A DNA stretch of 37,813 bases from DATBGZ01 sp036557785 (GTDB lineage Bacteria > Actinomycetota > Actinomycetes > Mycobacteriales > Micromonosporaceae), in contig DATBGZ010000046.1 of the NCBI GenBank assembly GCA_036557785.1, forward strand, positions 1 through 37,813, in the 5' to 3' direction. Shown here one piece after another: positions 24,089-32,438 of the stretch. The notes below the pieces were generated by a model, which saw only the letters and a program-made list of their open reading frames with translations, had not been told where the DNA came from and made no database searches. The translations under genes were made by a program, and so were the position numbers. The number at the start of each line of letters is the position of its first letter. Positions within the stretch are counted from its first letter, which is position 1.

Positions 24089-25786
24089 TCAGATCTGCGG
24101 GCTCCAGCTCTGACCCGGCACCGGTGGCTCATCCCGCTTTCGGATGAGCCACGGCGGTATCGCCAGCGCGTGCAGTCCCGTCCGGTGAAGGCAGTCGATC
24201 GCCTGGTCCGGCGTCTCCACGAGCGGGTCGCCCGGGCCATTGAGCGACGTATTGATGAGCACCGGGCAGCCGGTCCGGCCGTACCACGCGGTCAACAGGC
24301 TGTGCAGGAACGGGGTGTTGGCGGCCTCGACGCTCTGCAACCGCGCACTGTCGTCCACGTGAGTGATGCCGGGCAACTGGTCCCGGAACGGTTCGTTGAC
24401 TTGGGCGGCGTACTGCATGAAGGGCGCCGGACGGTCGACCTCGAAGATCCGGGCCGCGTGGTCGGCGAGCACGAGTGGGGCGAGCGGCCGGAACCATTCC
24501 CGCCCCTTGACCTTGAAGTTGATGTAGTCGCGCATCTGCGCCACCCGGGGATCGGCGAGGATGCTGCGGTTGCCCAGGGCGCGAGGGCCGGACTCGCTGC
24601 GACCGTGATGCAGCGCCACGACGCGTCCGGCGGCGAGCAGGTCGACCATGGCGGCGGCGAGGTCATCCGGTCGCTGCACCAGGTACTCACCGTTGAGCTG
24701 CCGTACCGCCGCGTCGATCTGAGCCGGGTCCGGTTCCGGGCCCAGGAAGTCGTTCTCCCACCGAAAGTCGCTGCGCTGGCCCAGCAGGTCCACCAGGCCA
24801 TAGAGGGCGCATCCGAGCGCCGTGCCGCCGTCATGCGGGCTCGGCGGGATGAAGACCCCGGTGAAGGGCGACTCGCGAAGGATCCGGCCGTTCGCCGAGC
24901 AGTTCAACGCCACGCCACCGGCGAAGACGAGGTCCTCCTCCCCGGTCCGGTCATGCAGCCATGCGACGAGGCGCAGCAGGGCGTTCTCGAAGGCCCGTTG
25001 TCCAGCAGCGGCGAGGTTGGCACAGTCCTGGAGATCGCCGCCGCCGTCGACGAAGTATCGGTACCGCTCCTGCTCGCCGAACCGGCGCAGCCACGCCTGC
25101 GGGATGTGCACCTCGTGGCCGCGAACGTCCAGGTCCGGCAGGCCGTCCGCGTCCGGGTCGCCGTAGGGTGCCAGCCCCATCACCTTGCCTTCGTTGCCCT
25201 CGCCCGTGGGCCACAACATCTTGGTCAGCAGGGAGTAGAAGCAGCCCAGGCCGGCGGGGCGGCTCCAGTCCCCGCTCCACAGTTGCTTGGCCAGGCACTG
25301 GACCCGGCCGCGTTCGCACCGGTAGAAGGAGCTGATCTCGAGCAGGTCCCCGGGCGTGCCGGCGGGCAGGTCGACCGCCTCCGTGAGGTCCCGCAGCCGA
25401 CTGCCCTGGGCGTCGATGACGAGCCCCGCCGCTCGTTCGAACGGTGATGGATAGAACGCGCTGTACAGATGGCTGAGATGGTGGGAGACGAGCGCGAGCT
25501 GGGCACCGGCGAGGTCCAGGTGCGCCAGCAGTTCGGCTCGATAGGCCTCGACGTTCTCGATCTCCGCGTCGGAGGAGTACCCCTCGACGACAAGGTCGAT
25601 GGGGCCGGAGAGCTGCGGCAGGTGCGGAAGGTAATGCTTGGGCAGGTCGCCCAGGCGCCCCCAGTGGTGCTTGCGCCGGCTGAACCGCTCCTTCTGCACG
25701 CTGAACGCCGCGCCGCGTCCACCGACGATGGCGATCGACCCATCCTGCGTGCGGTTGATCCCAACGACAGTTGGTGACTCGTTCAT
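24089..25786 (-). CDS. NodU/CmcH-type carbamoyltransferase
   Basis: A 565-residue O-carbamoyltransferase. It uses carbamoyl phosphate and ATP to place a carbamoyl group on a sugar or natural-product hydroxyl. The N-terminal YrdC-like/kinase-fold part has the metal-site motif His102-His103-x2-His106 ('SHHLSHLYSAF'). Further on are 'FAGGVALNCSANGRI', 'PPSPHDGGTALGCALYG', and the C-terminal domain motif 'GRSESGPRALGNRSILADPR' with 'PVLINTSLNGPGDPLVETP'. The length matches the family. The start overlaps the stop of the GT2 gene (ATGA), so it is the last gene of the GT9-GT2-carbamoyltransferase unit. The acceptor is unknown; a glycan or heptose-containing sugar is suggested by neighbours. Confidence 0.94.
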   Translation of the reverse strand: MNESPTVVGINRTQDGSIAIVGGRGAAFSVQKERFSRRKHHWGRLGDLPKHYLPHLPQLSGPIDLVVEGYSSDAEIENVEAYRAELLAHLDLAGAQLALVSHHLSHLYSAFYPSPFERAAGLVIDAQGSRLRDLTEAVDLPAGTPGDLLEISSFYRCERGRVQCLAKQLWSGDWSRPAGLGCFYSLLTKMLWPTGEGNEGKVMGLAPYGDPDADGLPDLDVRGHEVHIPQAWLRRFGEQERYRYFVDGGGDLQDCANLAAAGQRAFENALLRLVAWLHDRTGEEDLVFAGGVALNCSANGRILRESPFTGVFIPPSPHDGGTALGCALYGLVDLLGQRSDFRWENDFLGPEPDPAQIDAAVRQLNGEYLVQRPDDLAAAMVDLLAAGRVVALHHGRSESGPRALGNRSILADPRVAQMRDYINFKVKGREWFRPLAPLVLADHAARIFEVDRPAPFMQYAAQVNEPFRDQLPGITHVDDSARLQSVEAANTPFLHSLLTAWYGRTGCPVLINTSLNGPGDPLVETPDQAIDCLHRTGLHALAIPPWLIRKRDEPPVPGQSWSPQI

Positions 25787-26721
25787 CCAGGTCCCCCTTC
25801 ACTGGCCGTCCGCGTTGCCGGATAGCACTGGACGCTTCGGTCCTCGATCGTCGTCTGGCTCTCCAGGTGGAAGGCGCCGCTGGGCACGATGCCGGCGCCG
25901 CCGAAACGTCGCATCACGGCGAGCTGCGCGGCCACATCCTCGCCCGCGTGCGACGGCGGCAGACCGCGCCAGAAGTCGAAGCCGCCGCAGTCGGACAGCT
26001 TCTGGCGGTCGTAGAGCACGCAGGCGCCGATCCATGCGATCTTGTAGGCTCGCCACTCGTGCGGGGGCAGGCGCAGTCGCGCCGTGACATGCAGGAGGTT
26101 GGCCGCGCTATGGACATGGTGCCGGCGCCATCGCTCGTCGCCGGGCCGCAGATCCTCCGGGGTCACCGGTCCGGTCCACTGTTCGAACGCGCCCTGTTCC
26201 TCCGGCCGCTCGTCATCCACATAGGACAGACCGTGTACGGCGTTGCCGACGAAGCCGCAGCCGAGCTCGTCGATCGCGCGATAGAGGCGGGCGAGGCTCC
26301 CGGGCGCGAGCCAGACGTCGTCGTCGAGGTTGAGGACGTATCGGGCACGGGAGTGGGCGAGCAGGAACGCGCGCTGGTGGGCCATGCCACGGCGGGGCAG
26401 GTTCTGCGCGAGCAGGACCGGCCGGCTCTGATGGCGCAGCGCTCTCACCATGGACGCCACGGCCGGATGGCGCCATGGTGGGTCGCCATCGGACTGGTCG
26501 CTCACCATCACGCCGAACGAGGGGTGCTCGGCCTGCGCCGCCAGACCCGCCAGGGTCGCCACCAGCTCGGTGGGTCGGTTGCGGGTGGGGATCAGCACGT
26601 CGACGGGCCGGGCCTGCCCGAACTCGACCGGCTCGCCGAGCGCGATCGGACGCCCCGCCACCGTGTCGATCTCCGCTGCGCCTGGCGGCCGCACGACACC
26701 GCGGTTCACCCTCGCGGTCAT
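25783..26721 (-). CDS. GT2-family glycosyltransferase
   Basis: A 312-residue protein of GT-A fold. 'VDVLIPTRNRPTELVATLAG' begins the nucleotide-sugar domain (about residue 40) and the Asp-rich metal site is Asp133-Asp134-Asp135 ('YVLNLDDDVWLAPGSL'). A later 'GEDVAAQLAVMRRFG' resembles the ED acceptor-base region. The first 38 residues are an unusual Pro/Gly-rich lead. It has no membrane helix, so it would act on a soluble or lipid-linked acceptor in the cytosol. Start 26721 and stop 25783 each overlap a neighbour by four bases, giving tight coupling with GT9 and the carbamoyltransferase. Confidence 0.88.
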   Translation of the reverse strand: MTARVNRGVVRPPGAAEIDTVAGRPIALGEPVEFGQARPVDVLIPTRNRPTELVATLAGLAAQAEHPSFGVMVSDQSDGDPPWRHPAVASMVRALRHQSRPVLLAQNLPRRGMAHQRAFLLAHSRARYVLNLDDDVWLAPGSLARLYRAIDELGCGFVGNAVHGLSYVDDERPEEQGAFEQWTGPVTPEDLRPGDERWRRHHVHSAANLLHVTARLRLPPHEWRAYKIAWIGACVLYDRQKLSDCGGFDFWRGLPPSHAGEDVAAQLAVMRRFGGAGIVPSGAFHLESQTTIEDRSVQCYPATRTASEGGPG

Positions 26722-27809
26722 GCCGCGGCCGTCCGGATGAGCTGCTCGACCTCGCCGACGACCTCCGCCACCGGTATGTCGGCGAGGAACGAGTCGCGGT
26801 GCGTGCAGCCGGATTCGGCGCCGCGGCTGGGGTAGAGCTCCTTCGTGGAGTCGGCGCCGCATCGCGGACAGTGGATCCGCCAGGAGATGAGCGGCCGGTA
26901 CGCGCGCCGGTCCGGTTGGGCGAAGGTGATCACGTTGCCGACCCAGAAGAGTCCCACGACCGGGGTGTCCACAGCAGCGGCCAGGTGCAGGGCACCGGTG
27001 TCGTTCGACACGACCACGGTGGCGCGGGCCAGGAGCGCCGCGAGCCCACCCAGCGTCAGCCGTCCGACCAGGGGCCGTACGTCCGGTCCGGCTGCCCCGC
27101 ACACCTGACCCACGAGCTCGCGCTCACCCGACGTGCCGGTCACCACGACGTCCATGCCCTGCTGGACCAGGACGCGTGCGAGCGAGGCGAAGTGCTCCGC
27201 CGGCCACCGTCGCCGTGGATCGTTGGCGCCGGGGTGGAGCACCACGCGGCCGGCCCGGCCCGGCGGGGCGACCCGTGCGGCCTCCTGCCGGTCCGCGTCG
27301 CAGAGCGCGAACCGCGGCCGGTACGTCACAGCGGGCGCACCGACGAGCTCCGCCACTTCCAGGTACCGGAAGACCTCCGGCTGGTAGAAGTCGTAGGGCA
27401 GGTTCCGGTCCAGCGGCGGGGCGTGCGCGGCCTGCAGGCCGGCCGTGACGCGTGCGCCCAGGCTTGAGACGATCGGGTTGCTGTTGCCGCCGCCACCGTG
27501 CATCTGCAGCGCCACGTCGAACCTCTCCGCGCGAGCCGTCTGGAGAAACGCCGGAAGTTGATCGGCCGGCATCGGGTCGGCTGGCACCGGCTCCCTGATG
27601 CCGGCGCACGCGGGGACGACGACGACCCGGTCGACGGGTCCGGGCCGATCGCGCAGTGTCTCCTCGTGCCACGGTGCCCCCATCAGCACCAGTTCGGCGT
27701 TCGGATACGCAGCCCGAAGCGACTCGAGCGCGGGCAATGCCACGATGAAGTCACCCAGCGCGTTGGCCCGCAGAACCGCGATGCGGTGAACATCAGGTAT
27801 GTCGCGCAT
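26718..27809 (-). CDS. GT9-family glycosyltransferase (heptosyltransferase-like)
   Basis: A 363-residue GT-B protein. 'IAVLRANALGDFIVALPALE' at the N-terminus, 'VVLHPGANDPRRRWPAEHFA' mid-protein and 'VVSNDTGALHLAAAVDTPVV' are the GT9 hallmarks. A C-terminal 'CPRCGADS' with a further 'GCTHRDSF' is present, a Cys-containing segment common in actinobacterial members. In Gram-negatives GT9 enzymes transfer heptose to lipopolysaccharide. This Gram-positive-type host has no LPS, so the acceptor differs. AAGGGGGAC precedes the ATG at 27809. It leads a coupled unit, divergent from hldE over about 100 bases, so both may share control. Confidence 0.92.
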   Translation of the reverse strand: MRDIPDVHRIAVLRANALGDFIVALPALESLRAAYPNAELVLMGAPWHEETLRDRPGPVDRVVVVPACAGIREPVPADPMPADQLPAFLQTARAERFDVALQMHGGGGNSNPIVSSLGARVTAGLQAAHAPPLDRNLPYDFYQPEVFRYLEVAELVGAPAVTYRPRFALCDADRQEAARVAPPGRAGRVVLHPGANDPRRRWPAEHFASLARVLVQQGMDVVVTGTSGERELVGQVCGAAGPDVRPLVGRLTLGGLAALLARATVVVSNDTGALHLAAAVDTPVVGLFWVGNVITFAQPDRRAYRPLISWRIHCPRCGADSTKELYPSRGAESGCTHRDSFLADIPVAEVVGEVEQLIRTAAA

Positions 27810-27911
27810 CGTCCCCCTTGTCAGTTCGCTACCCGTGCCGGTGACGGGCGAAACCTGGCTACGACAACTCGCGACGGTTTTGCCCAGCGCGTGCCGGGTA
27901 GCTGCACCAAC

Positions 27912-29426
27912 ATGGCGCACGTGAACGATCGACGGCGGCTGGCCGACCTGGTGGCTGGATGGCAAGAGTCACGCGTCGTCGTGGTCGGAGACTCCTTCAT
28001 CGACGAGTGGTGGTACGGCGAGCCGGAACGCCTCTCCCGGGAGGCGCCGATTCCCGTGCTCGGCCTCGGCCGTGTCGAGCGTGCGCCCGGCGGGGCGGCG
28101 AACGCCGCGGTCAACATCGCCGCACTCGGTGGTCGGCCGCTGCTGGTCGCCCCGATCGGCGACGACGCCGACGGCGCCTGGCTTCGTGGCTGCCTGGGCG
28201 AGGCCGGAGTGGATGTCGACCCCATCGTCTCGTCGGGCGCCACGACGGCGGTGAAGCGACGGGTGATCGCGGGGGGCCAGATCGTGCTCCGGGTCGACAC
28301 CGCGGTCGGCCGCGCGTCGTCCGCCACGGCGCAGGACGTCATCGCGTTCGCGGAGGCAGCCGTCGATGGGGCGGCGGTGGCCGTGGTGGTGTGCGACTAC
28401 GCGATGGGCGGGCTCAGCGAAGGCTTCCTGGCGTGGCTGAAGCGGGGACGTGAATCCCTGCCATTTCTGGCCGTCGACGCGCACCATCTCGGCCGGTGGC
28501 GTGACGCCCGGCCCGACCTGGTCAAACCGAGCTTCGCCGAGGCGGCGGACCTGATCCATGCCGGCGACATCCGTGCCGATGATCTCCACGCCGGCGACGG
28601 CCGGCTCTCCACCATCGAGCATCATGCCGAGCTGATCCTCGATCGCAGCGGTGCGACCGTCTCGGCCGTGACACTCGACCTGGACGGCGCGCTGGTCCTG
28701 GGCCGGCACGCGTCACCGGTGCGCACCTCGACCCGGCAGGCCCCGGAGAGCCACGCGGTCGGTGCCGGCGATGCCTACCTCGCCGCGATCACGCTCGCGC
28801 TGGCCAGCGGGGCGGGGCTTGACGATGCCGCCACGCTCGCTCAGCTCGCCGCCGACGCGTCGATCCGGGGCCCGCGCACCTGCGTGACCCAGGTGGACTC
28901 GCTGCTCACAGAGCTGGGAATGCCGTCGATGCCCGGCGATGATCGCGACGAGGTGCTCGCGCGAATCCACGCGGCCCGTTCCCGCGGTGCCCGGCTGGTC
29001 TTCACCAACGGCTGCTTCGATGTGCTGCACCATGGCCACGTGGGCTTCCTCCGTCAAGCGCGCGAGCTCGGCGACCTGCTCGTGGTCGGACTCAACTCGG
29101 ACGCCAGCGTCGCGCGGCTCAAGGGACCGGGCCGGCCGGTGAACGGCATCGATGACCGGTCGGCCGTACTCACCGCCCTGTCGTGTGTCGACCACGTGGT
29201 GGTCTTCGACGAGGACTCCCCGGTGCGGCTCATCAACGAGATACGGCCCGACGTCTATGTCAAGGGCGGCGACTACCACGCGGACCTGGTGCCGGAGGCC
29301 GACGCGGTGCGGGGACTCGGCGGAGACGTTCGCATCCTCGACTATCTGCCCGACCGCTCCACCTCATCGATCATCGAACGAATCAGATCGAGCGCTCCCG
29401 CCGGCGAACGCGAAGAGGTGGGCTGA
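27912..29426 (+). CDS. hldE: Bifunctional heptose 7-phosphate kinase / heptose 1-phosphate nucleotidyltransferase
   Basis: A 504-residue fusion. The N-terminal PfkB/ribokinase-type kinase (about 15-330) has the substrate loop GGAANAAVN (60-68) and the anion-hole/base motif GAGD ending at Asp287. The C-terminal cytidylyltransferase-like domain (about 345-495) has 'TNGCFDVLHHGHVGFLRQAR' with the HxGH motif at 373-376, and 'VYVKGGDYHADLVPE'. This is the HldE (RfaE) architecture, making ADP- or similar NDP-heptose from heptose 7-phosphate after removal of the 7-phosphate by a separate GmhB. No GmhA, GmhB or HldD is seen in the window. ATG 27912 is chosen over a GTG at 27921; a longer frame from 27498 only re-reads the GT9 gene. 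Confidence 0.9.
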   Translation: MAHVNDRRRLADLVAGWQESRVVVVGDSFIDEWWYGEPERLSREAPIPVLGLGRVERAPGGAANAAVNIAALGGRPLLVAPIGDDADGAWLRGCLGEAGVDVDPIVSSGATTAVKRRVIAGGQIVLRVDTAVGRASSATAQDVIAFAEAAVDGAAVAVVVCDYAMGGLSEGFLAWLKRGRESLPFLAVDAHHLGRWRDARPDLVKPSFAEAADLIHAGDIRADDLHAGDGRLSTIEHHAELILDRSGATVSAVTLDLDGALVLGRHASPVRTSTRQAPESHAVGAGDAYLAAITLALASGAGLDDAATLAQLAADASIRGPRTCVTQVDSLLTELGMPSMPGDDRDEVLARIHAARSRGARLVFTNGCFDVLHHGHVGFLRQARELGDLLVVGLNSDASVARLKGPGRPVNGIDDRSAVLTALSCVDHVVVFDEDSPVRLINEIRPDVYVKGGDYHADLVPEADAVRGLGGDVRILDYLPDRSTSSIIERIRSSAPAGEREEVG

Positions 29427-29442
29427 AACGCGAGTGCGCAAC

Positions 29443-31125
29443 TCAGTCCAGCACAGGCAGCGACTGTCCAGAGTGGAGGATCGCCGCGAAGAGGTCTCCA
29501 CGATCGTCGAGCCGGGCGAGGATGGTACGGATGGTGAAGCCGTCCGGTCGCAGCGATGGCTCGTCGAGTTCGCTCCAGTCGATGGGTGCCGAGACCGGTG
29601 CGCCGGCGGCCGCGCGGGGACTGTACGGCGCGACGAGTGTCTTGTTGATCGCGTTCTGGGTGTAGTCCAGCCGGGCCAGGCCCCCGCGTTCGCGTTTCTG
29701 CCACTGCCAGCTCACCAGGTCCGGGACGACCTGGGCGATCGCCTTCGACAGCCCCTCCACCCAGGCACGCGTGGTGCGGAACGGCACGCCGGGACCGACC
29801 GGCACCCAGATCTGGATGCCCCGCCCTCCGGTGAGCTTCGGTCGTGCCACGATCCCGAGGTGCTCGATGGCCGTGCGGTGCAGCCGGGCCAGGGTGAGCA
29901 CATCCGCCCAGCTGTTGCCCGGCCCGGGGTCGATGTCGATGAGGGCGTAGCTGGGCTCGTCCGGATGGTCGACCGGCGAGGTCCAGGCGTGCCACTCGAG
30001 CGCGCCGAAGTTCGCTGCCCAGACCAGGGCCGCGGGTTCATCGACGACGAGCTGGTCTGTGCCCTCGTGCTGCCACCGCGGTAGCCAGCCGGGGGCGTGG
30101 TCGGGCAGGTCCCGCTGCCAGAATCCCTTCCCTTCGGCGCCGTCGGGATAGCGGTGCAGGTTCAGCGCGCGGCGGGACAGGTACGGCCCGAGCACCGGCG
30201 CGATCTGGGCGGCGTAGCGCAGCAGGTCCCGTTTGGTGACTGGCCGCTCGCCCCGGCGGGCCGGGAACAGTTGCTTGTCGAGGTGCGTGACCCGCAGTTC
30301 GCGCCCGAAGATCTCCCAACGCCCATCGCTGCCCAGGTCGTCGAGCTGGGAGAGCTCATCGGCTGTGGCACTGTCCCAGGTGGATGGCTTCAGGCCGACG
30401 GAGGCACTCTGGGCCGGCAGGTCGCCGCGCCAGAGCCGATCGGGGTCGTCGCGCACCTCGTCGCTGGTCCGTCCACTGAGGGCCGAGCGAGGGTGCTCCT
30501 CCGCGTCCCAGCCCTCGACCGCGAACTCGTCGCGCTTGTGGAGCAGCAGCCACTGGTTCTGGTCGCTGGATCCTGGGCGTGAATCCCGGGCGTCCTGGTC
30601 GCGTCCGCCCCCGTCGGAGCCGGTCCGTACGAGCACGAACCGGCCCCGCAGCTTCGTGCCGGACAGGTCGAAGTGCAGCTCTCCCGCGGCGAGTGCCTTC
30701 GCCGCGTCGGTCCGCTCGGCGGGTACCCAGGTGCCGTGATCCCAGACGATCACGTCACCGCCGCCGTACTCGCCCGCGGGGATCACGCCCTCGAAGTCGT
30801 AGTACTCCAGCGGGTGGTCCTCGGTACGGATCGCGATGCGCCGTACCTTCGGGTCGAGCGTCGGTCCCTTGGGGACGGCCCAGCTCACGAGCACCCCGTC
30901 GACCTCCAGCCGGAAGTCGTAGTGCAACCGCCGCGCCCGGTGCCGCTGCACGACGAACCGGCGTCGCGTGGACGGCCGGCCAGCGCGCCCCGGCTCAGCC
31001 TCAGCCTCAGGCTCGGCCGAGGGCTCGGGCGAGGGTTCGGGCGAGGGTTCGGGCGTGCGGGCGAAGTCGCGCTTGTGCCGGTACGGCTCCAAGCGGTCCT
31101 GGGTTTTCGCCATCAGCCCATCCAA
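29443..31125 (-). CDS. LigD-like protein: 3'-phosphoesterase plus polymerase/primase, no ligase
   Basis: A 560-residue DNA-repair protein. The N-terminal 3'-phosphoesterase (about 55-200) has His62, His68 and Asp70 ('VVQRHRARRLHYDFRLEVDG') and 'WAVPKGPTLDP', 'GVIPAGEYGGGDV'. The C-terminal archaeo-eukaryotic-type primase/polymerase domain (about 275-555) has the Asp-x-Asp of 'YALIDIDPGPGNSWADV', 'GGRGIQIWVPVGPG' and 'LDYTQNAINKTLVAPYSPRA'. No ATP-dependent ligase motif (Lys-x-Asp-Gly) occurs between them. The order PE-Pol suggests derivation from a PE-Lig-Pol form with the ligase lost. An N-terminal Pro-Glu-Pro-Ser repeat (about 25-46) is encoded by a short 12-base repeat. No Ku gene is in the window. 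GGGGAGG precedes ATG 31125. Confidence 0.92.
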   Translation of the reverse strand: MDGLMAKTQDRLEPYRHKRDFARTPEPSPEPSPEPSAEPEAEAEPGRAGRPSTRRRFVVQRHRARRLHYDFRLEVDGVLVSWAVPKGPTLDPKVRRIAIRTEDHPLEYYDFEGVIPAGEYGGGDVIVWDHGTWVPAERTDAAKALAAGELHFDLSGTKLRGRFVLVRTGSDGGGRDQDARDSRPGSSDQNQWLLLHKRDEFAVEGWDAEEHPRSALSGRTSDEVRDDPDRLWRGDLPAQSASVGLKPSTWDSATADELSQLDDLGSDGRWEIFGRELRVTHLDKQLFPARRGERPVTKRDLLRYAAQIAPVLGPYLSRRALNLHRYPDGAEGKGFWQRDLPDHAPGWLPRWQHEGTDQLVVDEPAALVWAANFGALEWHAWTSPVDHPDEPSYALIDIDPGPGNSWADVLTLARLHRTAIEHLGIVARPKLTGGRGIQIWVPVGPGVPFRTTRAWVEGLSKAIAQVVPDLVSWQWQKRERGGLARLDYTQNAINKTLVAPYSPRAAAGAPVSAPIDWSELDEPSLRPDGFTIRTILARLDDRGDLFAAILHSGQSLPVLD

Positions 31126-31213
31126 CGCCTCCCCGCAGGAGCGTGCACCGATAACGCCGCCGGCCCGTACCGGGTCTCTGCCGCCGGGGCGCAGGAGTTG
31201 CGCGTCCCGGGCC

Positions 31214-31447
31214 TCACGCCGCGAACTGGGTCATCCAGAGCGTGTTGCCGTCCGGGTCCCGAAACCAGGCGACCTGGTCGCCGGCCGGCGTGCGCCAGAC
31301 CCCGGCGCCGTCCTGGTCCATCCCCTCGTGCCTCCCGAACGGCGTCGTCTCGGTCGGCGCAAGGCCGAGAACGTCCACGGAGAACAGTCGCGACCGATCG
31401 AGGTCGGTCGACGGTACGAACGCGATGGCCGGGGCGGAGGCGAGCAT
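31214..31447 (-). CDS. VOC (glyoxalase/bleomycin-resistance) protein, internally shortened
   Basis: A 77-residue protein. It has the usual N-terminal betaalphabetabeta pattern ('SAPAIAFVPSTDLDRSRLFS', 'VDVLGLAPTETTPFG') and the usual C-terminal end ('GAGVWRTPAGDQVAWFRDPD', 'GNTLWMTQF'). About 45 residues of the central segment expected of a 120-residue VOC single domain are missing, and the reading frame is kept. The loss covers the middle strands that normally carry metal or substrate ligands, so activity is doubtful. The ATG at 31447 lacks a clear ribosome site. It may be a decayed gene rather than a functional one. Confidence 0.7.
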   Translation of the reverse strand: MLASAPAIAFVPSTDLDRSRLFSVDVLGLAPTETTPFGRHEGMDQDGAGVWRTPAGDQVAWFRDPDGNTLWMTQFAA

Positions 31448-31470
31448 CCGACCACCGTACCAAGGGTGCC

Positions 31471-32355
31471 TCAAGCGACGCGGGCTGCGGCGGCCGCGGG
31501 TGGCGTGCCGAGCGCGCCCGGGTGCAGGATGGCCGCGATGGTCTCGACCCCGTCGACCAGCCGCGGTCCGGGCCGCACGACGAGCCCATCGCCGTCGACG
31601 GCCCAGACCGGCACCCCGGGCAGGTGCTCGGCCACGGTGCGCGCCTGGTCAGCCGCGCCATCGAGATGAAAGCCACACGGTGCCACGATGACGACGTCGG
31701 GCCGTGCATCGACGAATTCGTCCCATGTGGACTGTATCGAGCGGGCACCGGGGCGCGCGGCGACCGGTTCGCCGCCCGCCGCGCTCACCAGATCGGGCAC
31801 CCAGTGCCCGGCCGTGAAGGGGGGGTCGACCCACTCCACCACCGCGACGCGGGGCCGCGGCCGGCCGGCGACGGCGGTGGCGACCGCGGCGAGCCGGGCG
31901 CGCAGCCGGTCGACCAGCGCGTGCGCCCGCTCCGCGACGCCGGCCCGGTCGCCGACGGCGAGGATGGTGTCGAGGACCTCGTCGAGCGTGTGTGGGTCGA
32001 GGGAGAGGACGTCCGCCCGGCAGCCCAGGTAGGACAGCGCCTCGGTGACGTGACCGGAGGGCAGCGCGCAGACGCGGCACAGATCCTGGGTCAGGATCAG
32101 ATCCGGCCGCAGCGTGGCGAGCGCGTCGGCGTGCAGCGTGTAGAGCTCGCCGCCTCGGCCGAGCTGGTCCTTGACGTAGGCGTCGATCTCGGCCGCGGTC
32201 ATACCCCGGGTGTCACGGCCGCCGACCACGACCGTCTTGTCGGTTCGTGCGTGGGGTGGTTCGTCACACTCGAACGTCACCCCGACCAGCTCGTCGCCCA
32301 GACCGAGTGCGTAGGCGATCTCGGTCGCCGACGGCAGCAGCGATACCACGCGCAT
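31471..32355 (-). CDS. BtuF-like cobalamin-binding / ABC substrate-binding-type protein
   Basis: A 294-residue protein of the type III periplasmic-binding fold (BtuF/FhuD). It begins 'MRVVSLLPSATEIAYALGLG' and continues with 'LVGVTFECDEPPHA', 'LRPDLILTQDLCRVCALPSG' and 'VAVVEWVDPPFTAGHWVPDL'. No signal peptide or lipobox is visible at this start, so the protein appears cytosolic, unlike transport-associated BtuF. Such leaderless forms are frequent in actinobacteria and are annotated 'cobalamin-binding protein' without proof. No BtuCD genes lie nearby; the next ABC genes are of a different, MacB type. It precedes the short VOC gene by 23 bases in the same direction. Confidence 0.85.
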   Translation of the reverse strand: MRVVSLLPSATEIAYALGLGDELVGVTFECDEPPHARTDKTVVVGGRDTRGMTAAEIDAYVKDQLGRGGELYTLHADALATLRPDLILTQDLCRVCALPSGHVTEALSYLGCRADVLSLDPHTLDEVLDTILAVGDRAGVAERAHALVDRLRARLAAVATAVAGRPRPRVAVVEWVDPPFTAGHWVPDLVSAAGGEPVAARPGARSIQSTWDEFVDARPDVVIVAPCGFHLDGAADQARTVAEHLPGVPVWAVDGDGLVVRPGPRLVDGVETIAAILHPGALGTPPAAAAARVA

Positions 32356-32380
32356 GTGCCTGACCCTAGCCCCGACGTGT

Positions 32381-32426
32381 GGAAGGGCACCGTGCACAAC
32401 CGTTACGGCCGTCACGGTGCCCTTCC
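32381..32426 (-). terminator. Hairpin after the ABC permease gene (probable terminator)
   Basis: A perfect 14-base inverted repeat (GGAAGGGCACCGTG and CACGGTGCCCTTCC) encloses an 18-base loop. It lies 13 bases past the permease stop and ahead of the BtuF-like gene in the same direction. No U-run follows on the minus strand, as is common for actinobacterial terminators. Confidence 0.75.
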
Positions 32427-32438
32427 GTCCCCCCGCCC

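Noticed and set aside
24080..25447. A 455-codon plus-strand frame opposite the carbamoyltransferase
   Set aside because: No recognisable motif, while the minus strand carries the carbamoyltransferase signatures throughout.
27498..27911. N-terminal extension of hldE
   Set aside because: The bases are the GT9 coding region in antisense and the divergent intergenic gap; homology to the kinase begins after 27912.
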